Below, piece after piece: positions 45,107 to 58,575 of a DNA stretch of 64,000 nt. The notes beneath the pieces were generated by a model. That model worked only from the letters and a program-made list of their open reading frames with translations. It did no database searches and was not told where the DNA came from. The stretch spans positions 59,409,504-59,473,503 of the forward strand of contig NC_090280.1 of the NCBI RefSeq assembly GCF_037392515.1, given 5' to 3'. This DNA is from Haliotis asinina (lineage: Eukaryota; Mollusca; Gastropoda; Lepetellida; Haliotidae). Made by a program: the position numbers and the translations under genes. Each line of letters begins with the position of its first letter. Position 1 is the first letter of the stretch.

Positions 45107-45475
45107 TGATAGTCTATTGCAACATAGTATTGTGATAGTGATAGTCTATTGCAACATAGTATTGTGATAGCGATAGTCTATTGCAACATACTATTGTGAT
45201 AGCGATAGTCTATTGCAACATACTATTGTGATAGTGATAGTCTATTGCAACATACTATTGTGATAGCGATAGTCTATTGCAACATAGTATTGTGATAGTG
45301 ATAGTCTATTGCAACATACTATTGTGATAGCGATAGTCTATTGCAACATACTATTGTGATAGCGATAGTCTATTGCAACATACTATTGTGATAGTGATAG
45401 TCTACTGCAACATACTATTGTGATAGTGATAGTCAATTGCAACATACTATTGTGATAGTGATAGTCTATTGGTAC
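45107..45475. repeat. 32-bp tandem array, about 11 units
   Basis: Unit GATAGTCTATTGCAACATAGTATTGTGATAGT. Variable sites are CATAGTAT/CATACTAT and GATAGT/GATAGC at the unit end. Confidence 0.95.
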
Positions 45476-46394
45476 CAACTATTGCAATACTATTGCAATA
45501 GGGTTTTCTCTCCTAGTATTGTCTCATCTGAATAGTTTACATGAAATATAAACAAGCTGAAGTCGTTTCAGTCTCTATTAATAGCTAACAAGAAACTTGA
45601 AACCTAGATCAAGTAAACAGTTCAAAGATACACTCAATGAAGCTGAGCATCTGCATCCAAACTATAAAAAAAATACAAAACAACAAATATTCAACATCAT
45701 ACCAACTCTGTGAGGTTTTGCAGAATTTTTGACCTAAGAATATAGTGTTTCAACATAGATGGTGGGCTTAACCACAAGCTATGCCAGAAACAGATTCTTG
45801 CCCATCAGGATTATAAACAAATCCTAGCAATCTCTCCTGATTCCAGACACTTGTCTTAGGAAGTGGTCAACATCACTGGTCATCTACAGTCATTAGGGAT
45901 ACCAAAGGCCACTGACCACACAGACGGTTCCACCTCCAGACATAAGCAAACCAGCCATAGTGGGCCTGGTCTACTGTATGGAGGAAGTCGTCCATCATAA
46001 AGAACAATTGTTTTGCACAAGTCTCTTATCTAGAAAATAATACTTCAACTGATAAATTCTAAAAAAAACATATACAAACATAACATACTGTTTTTATAAC
46101 ACTGGCATGGGAGGCTGTCCAGTTACCTAAACTTTAAATGATAGAATTACATACATCCATGGGGTTTCAATATACCCTTGGAGCTAGGGTAACAGAACCA
46201 CAAGCTCACTCACTACCAAGTTGTTCCAAGTACAATGTTTCACTTAACAAAAATAAAAATAACAGTAAGAAAGTCATATGTAACTAACCATAAGTGAATG
46301 TTTATATATTCTAATCTAATATATCACGCAATTTGTATTTCAAATGATTAACTTTTAACCAAATATTACTACATTGGTGAAAGGGACAGAATTG

Positions 46395-46540
46395 TCATCA
46401 GTCTAAGTATTTGGGATACAATAAGATGCATCAACCTAGCCTGTCCACCCAATCCTGTTAGTGTTATTCATCGGCTACTACAAGCATAATTGCGGGTTGC
46501 TGAAGACTGATTCTCAGTGTCAACCCAGATCTTCATCGAT
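46395..46540 (-). repeat. Repeat family B, 5' part
   Basis: TTGGGATACAATAAGATGCATCAACC, CCTGTCCACCCAATCCTGTTAG, GGGTTGCTGAAGACTGATTCTCAGTGTCAACCCAGATCTTCATCG. Confidence 0.75.
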
Positions 46541-48054
46541 GCAAATTCTACAACTACTACATGAACTAGAAGATCTATAATACCAATTTTGGAATTTGTA
46601 CTACCATTGAATGCAAGTCCTGGCCCAAATATCTTCCAAGCAGATCTCAACATATCCTCACAGCTATACAATGTCATTGTAAACCTGTCAATAACTTAAC
46701 AGGTACAGTTTGAAACAACTTCCATCAACAGCCTGAAACCACTAACAGGCAGGGAAAGAAGAGAGCACCTTGTCATGGTCCCTGACACACACACACCACT
46801 GCCCTGGCTACAGTTCCCAAACATCCTCGGATCAGATTCTGTGTCAAAGATACCAATCAATTTACAAGTTGTACAACATACAAGCTTCCTCAACACCTGG
46901 TGAATGGCATGTCTCAGGTAAAGTATGTATCAGCCTTTCACAATATTTTGTATTCTCTCATATGGTAAGACAATATTTTCTTATCAACATTTTGTGTTAT
47001 GCACAATTTTTATGAGTTACCGATAAATACCTGTGGACAACCATACACTTGAACAATGGTACTCTTGAACAATCACCCCGTGAACAAATAGCTTATAGCA
47101 TATTTGACAATCATACCCTTGAACTCAGGTCATAGCACTTGTAAATCTACATGACAAACATATTCTATATCCATGGCAAATTTAGTCTATACTCTTGTAT
47201 TCACCCATGAACAACGCCATACTAAACAATCATGCACGTGACCCACATCTGTTTTCACAATAAACAGGTTCCTCAACAATAAGATAAATTAACAATCCAT
47301 TCACAGCATGAAAATCTAAAAATTCTAAAAATCTTCACAATTTTCACTAGATGGGAACAATTATGCGAGGAATATAATGAACAACAACTTCTATATTATA
47401 CATGCACACTTCAAGGTCTTTCTTGAAGACAGACTCTGTCATAAAAATAGTAATCCATAATCCTGTTATTATTATAACAAAAAATTCACCTGTAACCTCC
47501 TTGATCTCTAAAGATGACACAACTCACTTACCAACACATCACTGATAAAACCAATTCTCAAACCTTCCACCACGCCACTGATCCAATTCACAAGACACAC
47601 AGAGCCTGACAGAGCCTGACAGAGCACAGCAGAACCTAATCACGCAGAGCCAAGTTCAAGAAGTTGAAGCCATGTCCCTCCTTCCAGCCAGCATGTTTGC
47701 AGTAGATGCATATCTGCTGGAATGGCCTGGACTTGTTAAACACAGATTGGCCGTTAGAGAAAACAACAACGATGTGAGGAAAACAAATAAAATGCATTTA
47801 AAAGCCTGGTGGATTTCACACATGAACTGTGCATGGCTCGGGATGCTATCAACAAATTCTTGCCTCAGTCGGAAAGGTGCATGCAAAGACATGTTCACCA
47901 TTCTGGTATGTGTTGAGCCGTGGTGATTATTGAGAACTTCACATGTTTGTTATGGTGGCTCATGTTTTTTCAGAGTATGTGAATCTTATCAAACTGTCAC
48001 ATCGTGACCCAGTTTGAAAGTTGCCTGTGCTACATCATTCATTGCTGAGTCAAT

Positions 48055-49530
48055 TCGGTATTTAACTACAATATATTGGGTATTTAACTACAATATATTG
48101 GGTATTTAACTACAATATATTCGGTATTTAACTCCAATATATTCGGTATTTAACTACAATATATTCAGTATTTAACTACAATATATTGGGTATTTAACTA
48201 CAATATATTTGGTATTTAACTACAATATATTCGGTATTTAACTACAATATATTCGGTATTTAACTACAATATATTGGGTATTTAACTACAATATATTCGG
48301 TATTTAACTACAATATATTGGGTATTTAACTACAATATATTTGGTATTTAACTACAATATATTGGGTATTTAACTACAATATATTCGGTATTTAACTCCA
48401 ATATATTCGGTATTTAACAACTATATATTCGGTATTTAACTACAATATATTGGGTATTTAACTACAATATATTCGGTAATTAACTCCAATATATTCGGTA
48501 TTTAACAACTATATATTCGGTATTTAACTACAATATATTTGGTATTTAACTACAATATATTCGGTATTTAACTACAATATATTGGGTATTTAACTACAAT
48601 ATATTCGGTATTTAACTCCAATATATTGGGTATTTAACTACAATATATTCGGTATTTAACTACAATATATTCGGTATTTAACTACAATATATTTGGTATT
48701 TAACTACAATATATTGGGTATTTAACTACAATATATTCGGTATTTAACTCCAATATATTGGGTATTTAACTCCAATATATTGGGTATTTAACTACAATAT
48801 ATTGGGTATTTAACTACAATATATTTGGTATTTAACTACAATATATTGGGTATTTAACTACAATATATTCGGTATTTAACTCCAATATATTCGGTATTTA
48901 ACAACTATATATTCGGTATTTAACTACAATATATTGGGTATTTAACTACAATATATTCGGTATTTAACTACAATATATTCGGTATTTAACAACTATATAT
49001 TCGGTATTTAACTACAATATATTGGGTATTTAACTACAATATATTCGGTATTTAACTCCAATATATTCGGTATTTAACAACTATATATTCGGTATTTAAC
49101 TACAATATATTCGGCATTTAACTACAATATATTCGGTATTTATTCGGTGTTTAACTACAATATATTTGGTATTTAACTACAATATATTGGGTATTTAACT
49201 ACAATATATTTGGTATTTAACTACAATATATTCGGTATTTAACTACAATATATTGGGTATTTAACTACAATATATTTGGTATTTAACTACAATATATTCG
49301 GTATTTAACTACAATATATTTGGTATTTAACTACAATATATTGGGTATTTAACTACAATATATTGGGTATTTAACTACAATATATTGGGTATTTAACTAC
49401 AATATATTCGGTATTTAACTACAATATATTTGGTATTTAACTACAATATATTCGGTATTTAACTACAATATATTGGGTATTTAACTACAATATATTGGGT
49501 ATTTAACTACAATATATTGGGTATTTAACT
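48055..49530. repeat. 22-bp minisatellite, about 67 units
   Basis: Unit GGTATTTAACTACAATATATTN with N = C, G or T. Recurrent variants are TCCAAT for TACAAT and AACAACTATATATT. A block TAC/G, TAC/C, TCC/C, AACAACT/C appears four times (about 48361, 48450, 48850, 49020). Confidence 0.97.
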
Positions 49531-49745
49531 GCAAGCCGACTATGCTTGTCGTAAGAGGCGATGAACAGGATCGGGTGGTCAGGCTCACTGACTTGGTTGG
49601 CATTTGTCATCAGTTCCCAATTGCGCAGATCGATGCTCATGCTGCTGATCAGTGGACTATCTGGTCCAGACTTGATTATTTACAGACTGCCACCATATAG
49701 CTGGAATACTGCTGAGTGCAGCCTAAAACAAAACCCACCCACTCA
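49531..49745 (+). repeat. Repeat family B copy, well preserved
   Basis: Starts exactly where the 22-bp array ends: GCTTGTCGTAAGAGGCGATGAACAGGATCGGGTGGTCAGGCTCACTGACTTGG, ending GCTGGAATACTGCTGAGTGCAGCCTAAAAC. Confidence 0.92.
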
Positions 49746-49969
49746 CTCAAAAAAAATATTTTTGTCTGCTTCAGTGAAAAGTTCACAGCTAAATGATTTC
49801 CCACTGAAGTTGTTGTTTCATGCACCAGGCAGACATATTCCAGCACAGAATTATACATTTGATCTGGCTAACCAGAACGTCCAGTGACTGATATTATGGG
49901 CAAGGAACCAGACAAGTAAGGTCTGTGAGGTCACCTCTCATAACCAGCAGAGGTGGTGCACACACAGTC

Positions 49970-50012
49970 TCTCTCTCTCTCTTCCCCATCTCCCCCCCCC
50001 CACCTCCCCCCC

Positions 50013-50043
<31 letters not shown>

Positions 50044-50044
50044 A
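49970..50044. repeat. (CT)n-(C)n-(CA)n compound simple repeat
   Basis: TCTCTCTC, then C runs of 9 and about 25, then CACACACACACACA. The long C tract is likely to be length-variable and error-prone. Confidence 0.95.
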
Positions 50045-51644
50045 GATATATTTTCCTGTGGTCTGTAGACTGTCATGCAGCCTTAAAAACCAAACACACT
50101 GATCCCTTAAGCTTGAACATAAGACAGTTTACAGGACAGGATGCTTCAGACTATAGGATAAAAAGAGACTGCATCTCTCGTATAGATATGATATTACTAG
50201 CATGACCTCTTAACAAAATAATGTTCTCTCATAACTACACAACATGAACCGGCATTAGTGTGCACACTTCTTCCATCTGAAATCCCCATCCACGAGGACA
50301 GCTGATATAAGTGACGTGATATCACTGACTATTTCAAGCCATAACTATCTCTAAACTACACGTTTCAGAAGAAACCTGAGTTAGGGAGACGCTTCTAATC
50401 ACCTGGGAACAGCAGCTTCTGTGAGAGGGTGCAGGAAGGACGTGTGTCTGTTTCCTCCAATTAAACGTACAATAAGCAATAAAACTTTATCATACTTCTA
50501 CAGAAAGTATCACAACACCACCTTGCTCGTTTAAAAATTATAATCGTTATCGTACATATGAACACGAACAGAGATATGTGTTTAAAAACTTGTTTTACTG
50601 ACACACGTCAAACCCATTTAAACTCAAATGTACTGATGTTGAAGAGTTAATGCTTTCTGTTATAATTTATCTTTTTATGTTCGTACACAAACTTTATGAG
50701 CCACACGACGTGTATTTCTGTGCATGAGAGATTACATAGGCATGGGTAGGAAAGCATCTTAACAGACCGTGATACATAAGACCTGTATGTCAGGCTGGTG
50801 GCTGTCAAATAGTTTTAAATAGTTAATTAGCCACATAATGTGCTAACCTTCATTACAGGGAACACACAGAGAAATCTCCAGCTTCTGATAGATACAACGT
50901 GAGGGGTTAACAGATTCCACTGGCAATCAAGACACTTTGAAGATTCTTTTACACATTGCAGCCTTATTTCCAAGTACATCCACCCAAATGAGAACTATTC
51001 AAAAAAAAAAATACAATACACAAGATACTATATGATCTCCGCCATAAAACAGCATAATAAACAAAATCCACCCACTAAACCTTCAAAATCTACAGTTATA
51101 CTCCATAATCCACACAATGAAACAGTACAATCCACTCTATAAACCATATTATCCACACATATATACTCTATAATCCACAAAATAAAACCATACAAACCAC
51201 AAAAAAAACATGAGCCACACAATAAACCACAGAATTCTTACAATAAAACTGCATAATCCACAAGGCGAGAACAGTCCAACTAACACACACCTCACTTAAT
51301 ACTAATGGTCTAAGTAACATAGCATTTCCCTCAGTCTTCTCTAGTCCCACACCAGGGGGCTGTTAATAGTGTTTATTATCCCAGTATTCTAGAATAATCT
51401 AAGCCTGACCAAACAGCAGTTATGAAAACACATTAATGCCCTCCATCATCACACAATACATAACAGGCCACCTACAAAGTTTATATTAGTTTACACTCTC
51501 AGGTCCAGTGAAGGATTATCATCAACATTATTTTGCTCATTTTAGTCGTTTTATGCCAAAAATGCTGATTTTAATGTGACTTCATCCTTAAATGTAAAGA
51601 TATATACTGAAGTCAATTCCCATAAATAACTGTGAAAGATTGAT

Positions 51645-51775
51645 TTGGATTTTATACCGCTTTAGCACTATCACAGCAGAACACCAGAAATGAGCATCAC
51701 CCACATTTGGGGTACTGAACCTGGGTTTTAGGTATGATGAGCTAACGCTTTAACCACTTGGCTACCCTACTACCC
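51645..51775 (-). repeat. SINE family A copy
   Basis: TTTATACCGCTTTAGCACTATCACAGC, ACACCAGAAATGAGC, GGGGTACTGAACCTGGGTTTTAGG, TTTAACCACTTGGCTACCC. Confidence 0.8.
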
Positions 51776-52989
51776 CAAACATCTGCTTTAGGAAACATAC
51801 ACCAAAAGTATAATTGATTGGCAAGCTAACAAATTATCTGGAAAGCACCAGAGTTGTTACCTGCACTACATAACTTGGACTATAAACATGTAGCTTTTAA
51901 AGTCTGGACTATATCCTTCTGAAATTTGAACTTATATCACAGAATATTTTGACTTACCTGGATATTCTGAAATGATGCATTAAATCCAGTGTTGGAACAC
52001 AGCCAAGTGGAAACATGGTTCCAAATGATCAATTACCAACCACTCAAGATACTAATCCTAATAAATATAGCAAAACTGCTCATAGCCATGACAGCTGAAC
52101 CAGCATTTCAGTTCAGTTCCACAATTTCCATAACACATTAATTACTTCCAAATAACATTGAACATTGTGAAATCTGTTAACATGACCATTCATATGCTGC
52201 CAGAACATAGAAGTGTTTGAAACAGCTTGCACAACTGTCACAGCCTTGAGTAGTACAGCAGTAATGACATCATCAATTATTGTTGATCACCTTTAATTAA
52301 TAGAAGGTAATCAAGAATGTACACATCCTGAGTTGGCTGTCCCCTAGGGCAAATCCAAAGTATCAGCCGTCTCACGAGGAATTTCAATTGCAACATAATC
52401 TGACACTTAGGTCTGACAGCAAGATAAGCCACATGTATTGCAGAGTAAAATATACAGGGATGGGAGCCAGCAATCTGGGTTCGTATCAGACAGTAGCACT
52501 TCAATTAGATTAAATTAAATTAGTGGAACGTTTTGGGGAGCTTGCTTTGAAATGATCCCAGAAATCATGGAACATGTCAGCTTGACGGTTAACGTTATCA
52601 AGGTGAGCTATGAACATGAAACAAAAAAGTCAGTCTGTGATTTTAGTTGTTAGTGTGAAAACCGAGTCTAGTAAAATTTATGAAAATTTGTGATGACACC
52701 TTGTGTTCACGATAATTGCAAACATGCATTGTCATTTCCATTCATTAACAGGAAGATCTACTGAAAATGATGCTAAGAAGTTAGAACTAGTAGACTCAAA
52801 GCAGCATTTTGGCTGAACCTGATACAGTGGTCAATAATATGAGCACAAAAACATAACTCTACACTGTAAGAAATGTATTACATAAAATAAAAAGGAATAC
52901 GATAAACATCATAAAAATAAAGATTTCACTCCATGGAAGCAATATGCATGACATCTGGGTATTATGGGTTTATTATCCCCCCTGCATGT

Positions 52990-53170
52990 AGAGTGAGTGA
53001 GTGAGTGACTTTAGTTTTACGCAGTACTCAGCAATATTCCAGCTATATGGCGATGGTCTGTAAATAATCGAGTCTGGACCAGACAATCCAGTCATATCCA
53101 AGCATAGTCACCTTTTATGGCAAGCATGGGTTACAGAAGGCCTATTCAACCCAGGGACCTTCACAGGTCC
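52990..53170 (-). repeat. Repeat family B copy with (GTGA)n tail
   Basis: GAGTGAGTGAGTGACTTTAGTTTTACGCAGTACTCAGCAATATTCCAGCTATATGGCGATGGTCTGTAAATAATCGAGTCTGGACCAGACAATCC; the central third is deleted. Confidence 0.9.
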
Positions 53171-53321
53171 CCTTCATGAAGAAGCTGACAATTTGTGGTC
53201 AATATCAGTCGGTAAAAGACAAAGTTTTACAGCAGTCCTGTGTGTAACATGCATATCATTGTAACAACAACATCACATCCAGTCCACACCCTATTCTTGT
53301 TGTCAAAATAAACAGGTACAG

Positions 53322-55045
53322 AAGATGATAGTCTCAGAGACTTGGCTCCCTACTGGTGACAGACTAGACATGTCATCACTACAACATGGATGTGGTAGCC
53401 ATTGTAAGGGGTCTCTGACACAGATGATAGTCTTAAAGGGAAGGCTCCCTACTGGTGTCGGACTAGACATGTCATCACTACAACATGGATGTGGTAGCCA
53501 TTGTAAGGGATCTCTGACACAGATGATAGTCTTATGGGGAAGGCTCCCTACTGGTGTCGGACTAGACATGTCATCACTACAACATGGATGTGGTAGCCAT
53601 TGTAAGGGATCTCTGACACAGATGATAGTCTTATGGGGAAGGCTCCCTACTGGTGTCGGACTAGACATGTCATCACTACAACATGGATGTGGTAGCCATT
53701 GTAGGGGATCTCTGACACAGATGATAGTCTTAAAGGGAAGGCTCCCTACTGGTGTCGGACTAGACATGTCATCACTACAACATGGATGTGGTAGCCATTG
53801 TAGGGGATATCTGACACAGATGATAGTCTTATGGGGAAGGCTCCCTACTGGTGTCGGACTAGACATGTCATCACAACATGGATGTGGTAGCCATTGTAGG
53901 GGATCTCTGACACAGATGATAGTCTTAAAGGGAAAGCTCCCTACTGGTGTCGGACTAGACATGTCATCACTACAACATGGATGTGGTAGCCATTGTAAGG
54001 GATATCTGACACAGATGATAGTCTTATGGGGAAGGCTCCCTACTGGTGTCGGACTAGACATGTCATCACTACAACATGGATGTGGTAGCCATTGTAGGGG
54101 GTCTCTGACACAGATGATAGTCTTAATGGGAAAGCTCCCTACTGGTGTCGGACTAGACATGTCATCACTACAACATGGATGTGGTAGCCATTGTAAGGAA
54201 TCTCGGACACAGATGATAGTCTTAAAGGGAAGGCTCCCTACTGGTGTCGGACTAGACATGTCATCACTACAACATGGATGTGGTAGCCATTGTAGGGGAC
54301 CTCTGACACAGATGATAGTCTTATGGGGAAGGCTCCCTACTGGTGTCGGACTAGACATGTCATCACTACAACATGGATGTGGTAGCCATTGTAGGGGATA
54401 TCTGACACAGATGATAGTCTTATGGGGAAGGCTCCCTACTGGTGTCGGACTAGACATGTCATCACTACAACATGGATGTGGTAGCCATTGTAAGGGATCT
54501 CTGACACAGATGATAGCCTTAAAGGGAAGGCTCCCTACTGGTGTCGGACTAGACATGTCATCACTACAACATAATTGTGGTAGCCATTGTAAGGGATATC
54601 TGACACAGATGATAGTCTTATGGGGAAGGCTCCCTACTGGTGTCGGACTAGACATGTCATCACTACAACATGGATGTGGTAGCCATTGTAGGGGGTCTCT
54701 GACACAGATGATAGTCTTAATGGGAAAGCTCCCTACTGGTGTCGGACTAGACATGTCATCACTACAACATAATTGTGGTAGCCATTGTAAGGAATCTCGG
54801 ACACAGATGATAGTCTTAAAGGGAAAGCTCCCTACTGGTGTCGGACTAGACATGTCATCACTACAACATGGATGTGGTAGCCATTGTAGGGGGTCTCTGA
54901 CACAGATGATAGTCTTATGGGGAAGGCTCCCTACTGGTGTCGGACTAGACATGTCATCACTACAACATGGATGTGGTAGCCATTGTAGGGGGTCTCTGAC
55001 ACAGATGATAGTCTTAAAGGGAAGGCTCCCAACTGGTGTCGGACT
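53322..55045. repeat. 99-bp tandem array, 17 full units, open on both strands
   Basis: The unit contains GGACTAGACATGTCATCACTACAACATGG, TGTGGTAGCCATTGTA and ACACAGATGATAGTCTTA. Because 99 is divisible by 3 and the unit lacks a stop in two frames, a 606-codon plus frame and a 549-codon minus frame exist. The only size variant is a 3-bp deletion near 53872. Units 7-10 and 13-16 share the same variants in the same order. I read these as satellite frames, not as genes: there is no flanking coding sequence, no splice context and no domain. Confidence 0.95.
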
Positions 55046-55117
55046 AAGTTATGAATGTTTTATGGTGCATAAGACTCAACATTTGGGATCAAATACCCAG
55101 GCCTGGTCTGAGCAAGC

Positions 55118-55262
55118 GCGTGAGTTTAGATATATTCCGCTTTAGCAAATATTTCAACAATATCGCTTAAAGGTACACCCGAAATTGGTTACATTTGGAA
55201 AATCGAGCCCCAGTCTTAGGCATAATAAGCAAACACTTTAACCACTTGGCTACCCAACCCTC
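55118..55262 (-). repeat. SINE family A copy, diverged
   Basis: GTGAGTTTAGATATATTCCGCTTTAGCAAATATTTCAACAATATCGC, AAATCGAGCCCCAGTCTTAGGC, TTTAACCACTTGGCTACCC. Confidence 0.75.
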
Positions 55263-55561
55263 CCCAGGGCTAGGTCTGAATCTGTCACTGTTTGCTTCAG
55301 TATGTTACCACGTAAATAGTATTAAAACTGCATGGAAATTAAATGTGTCAGCTACTATAAATAAAGAGTTCACAAAGCTGTCATCACATTAAGTCAGTAT
55401 AAAATATCTCAGAATCAAATGTTCAATAGCACAATTTACAAAAACTTTAACCTGGTAACATTTTATAGCCAGAAAGATTTGAAAGGCGCTGTCAGTAGGT
55501 GTGACGCTTGTGTTGAGTAGGCAGCATTGGTAGGGGTTGATCCAGGAGTTTGGGGTTTGGG

Positions 55562-55722
55562 GCTAGTGAGTGAGCGAGGTTTTACACAGTTTTAACCAAT
55601 ATTCCAGTGAAATCATGACAGGAGGACAACAGAAATAGGTTGCATAAGTTTTGCCCATGTGGGGAATCAAAACCAGGTTTTCAGCATGACATGTTTGAAC
55701 CATTTAGCTACCCCATCACAGC
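55562..55722 (-). repeat. SINE family A copy
   Basis: AGTGAGTGAGCGAGGTTTTACACAGTTTTAACCAATATTCCAG, TTTTGCCCATGTGGGGAATCAAAACC, TTTAGCTACCCCATC. Confidence 0.8.
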
Positions 55723-56957
55723 AGATATGGGGGTTGGACGACACTGAGGTCTGGGATTAAGGGTTCGTGGACTATGATGGGAGAGAGGCTAGAGGGACAA
55801 GGGGCTAGATAAGGTGCAGAGGGAACCTACAGTCCCTACAGCCAAAGGTTGGGGTAACAGTCACAGAGTTTGGTCTCTTTCACTCATGTTTCAAGACTAC
55901 AGGAAACTGAATCAGAAAATTAAACATTTTTGTCAGTGAATTTAGTCAAAAATTAATGCTTTAATTTCAGTTTCTACATAATTCATCCCTCAAGCAGTCA
56001 CTATTCAGGATATTATAAGCAGCTGACTCTACAAAACTACAAAGACATTCTTACACCTAACAAGTTCCAACCCATCACCATATGTCTACTTGTTTAAAAG
56101 AAGACACAAGGTAAAGAGAGAAAAACATCTTTAAGATGCAATCTCTGAGACTTGATATAACCTAATCAGAAAAACAAAATACCTAATCTTTCACCTGACA
56201 AAAACTAGACACATCTACAAACTTCACACTGAAACATACAAGATAAGTGACAACAAAGCACTGACAAACCTTCCCACAGAGGCGAAATCCAAACCAGCAT
56301 GCAAGTTGCCACGCTTCTACATGTCTGTCAGCATCAATGAGCAAAACGCTCATTTCAGGGCAGTCCATTCTGAGGAGAGGGGGGTGCAGTAGGCAGAACC
56401 CAGATGCATAAACCAACAGTTCTAAATTTAACATATTTACAGTATTTGAATGAAATTGCTGGAATTTCGGAAGAGCTCATTCCAAAATGAATGGGAAGAC
56501 AAGGCTTCGTTGTGGTAATGTAAATATATAGACTGTTAAGACACTTTGAAAGATGCTCAGGTTTAGGTTGTAAATAGAGGTGTTTCTTCTGAAGCTCTAA
56601 ACATGCATTATAACCAATATGTGATATATATGTATTGTATCATTCAATTGTTATTATAAAAAGCAAAGAACCATGAATTTACATTAAGTGGGAGGGTAAT
56701 ATGAGTTTCTCCACAAAGCATACATCGGGGTTTTACATTTTATTTGGCCATTAAATATAGACATGTGGACAGCAATGTTCAGGAATAGATTTATGTTGAT
56801 TATTTACTAACATTAAGCATGTCACTCAAAACAGCAGGTGCACTGTTAACAGCCTTTAACATATCTTTAGAATGAAATGAAATCAGCAATAAGAAAACAA
56901 AATACCTGCTAGAGCTTCGTAGACTATCATTCTCATGGACCATAGGTCATAAAGGCC

Positions 56958-57125
56958 AAAATAAATAAATAAATAAATAAATGAATGAATGAATGAATGA
57001 ATGAATGAATGAATAAATAATTAAATGAATGAATGAATGAATGAATGAATGAATAAATAATTGAATGAATGAATGAATGAATGAATGAATGAATGAATGA
57101 ATGAATGAATGAATGAATGAATGAA

Positions 57126-57192
<67 letters not shown>

Positions 57193-57195
57193 ATT
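56958..57195. repeat. (AATA)n/(AATG)n tetranucleotide array
   Basis: About 59 units, alternating blocks of AAAT and GAAT. The minus-strand frames of F, I, H, S and Y residues are artefacts of the repeat. Confidence 0.97.
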
Positions 57196-58439
57196 TCTCC
57201 TGCACAGTAAGCTGTACTACTTTCAGTCATTTTAAATATCAGGGGGTACATGACAGAATGTCTCTATTCCCCTCCTCTTTCAGCAGGGCTTAGTGACCTG
57301 CTTGAACAATGTGACCTTTGCTCTTGGGGTCACAGCTAGTGATTAGGCAACTTATTAGCTAAACTAATATCTTGATGACAGAGACAAACAGATTTGGAAT
57401 TAAAACATGTTCATTATCTCCCAGTCGCCCCTGAAAGAGATCCCAACACAAGCAAACATCTGTTACCAAGTGTCACGTTACGCTAACATTAAAGTTTCAT
57501 TCAGCTGTGCTGTAATAAACATAGCCATGACATTGTTGCATAAAAGAAGTGAGGCATATAGTTTCACTTCCAATTTGCAGCATAATTATTACAAAATCAT
57601 ACATTAATTGCTGAATATTCACTGTACTTTTGGGCAACTGGAGCCATACTTGATTCAAGGGGACAATTGTTTAGTTACAACAAATATGTGATTAAACTTC
57701 ACTTCTGTTCTTTTATTTTTTATTTCAATTTCTGTTACTTTCACATACAACTATGGTGTCATCACTATTTAAAAAAGGTATATCAACATACAATATCACA
57801 ATGGACTCAACTCCAGCATAGATTGTTCATGATTAAGTAAATAATTTTGTTGGTTTTATATCCATATACAAACAAGATCCACCTATTCAAATACCATCCT
57901 ATTACTGACATGAATATTTTCTACTCAAACAGTAATTTTCTAAATAGCAAAATCTCTTCATATCACTTCACATAAATCCTCCCAAACAATAACATGGAAA
58001 TAAACACTATCAAACAACAACCTTTTGTCTGGGCTTGGAAAAAGGAACAGTCTGATTTATGGGGGACACAAGCAATGAAACATAACAAAAATGGCACTTC
58101 CTGGCAGAGGAGCTTCTGGGCACACACCTGGCTGACTCTTGGAGCTTCAAGATGGCTCAGCGTTACAGGGGGAGATCCATCTTTGTAATCAGTACCGACA
58201 GCTACTACTGTCAGGAGGTGTATATGATAGGCAACAGGGAAATAACATTGTCTTCTGTGTTACACACATGAGTACCTAGCAGGATGTTACGCCCCTACAG
58301 ATTCTATAGGAAGTTACTATACAGCTCAGATGTTTATAGGAATAGTCCTTGTTAGAAGTGTTTGTCTGATGATAAACTCCACACTAAGCATTATTCCTGG
58401 GATATGACAGAGGTCAGGAAATATCTGAGCCAGGGTCAG

Positions 58440-58575
58440 AAAGGGCAGTGATTGACGTCATGAGCACTGGGTGACAACATGAGTATTGATTGATGGAACT
58501 GAAATACAATGTCATGCATCAATCAAGTCAGCAAGTCTGGCTAACCAATCCCAGTAAACTACTGCTAAACACTAT
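58440..58575 (-). repeat. Repeat family B, 5' part, diverged
   Basis: ATGAGTATTGATTGATGGAACTGAAATACAATGTCATGCATCAATCAAGTCAGCAAGTCTGGCTAACCAATCCC. Confidence 0.65.

Noticed and set aside
48055-49530. CRISPR-like array
   Set aside because: There are no unique spacers; units abut directly and the genome is clearly animal. It is a minisatellite.
53303-55145. 606-codon plus frame and 549-codon minus frame as real protein genes
   Set aside because: Both are explained by a 99-bp tandem unit lacking stops in two frames. There is no domain, promoter, splice context or unique coding flank. Kept as a satellite and a finding.
56933-57251. Minus frames rich in FIHS and LFIY
   Set aside because: Direct translation of AATG/AATA tetranucleotides.
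58120-58200. Minus-strand exon-like text reading DYKDGSPPVTLSHLEAP
   Set aside because: No convincing acceptor and no matching myosin region; a short open frame in AT-rich DNA is expected by chance.
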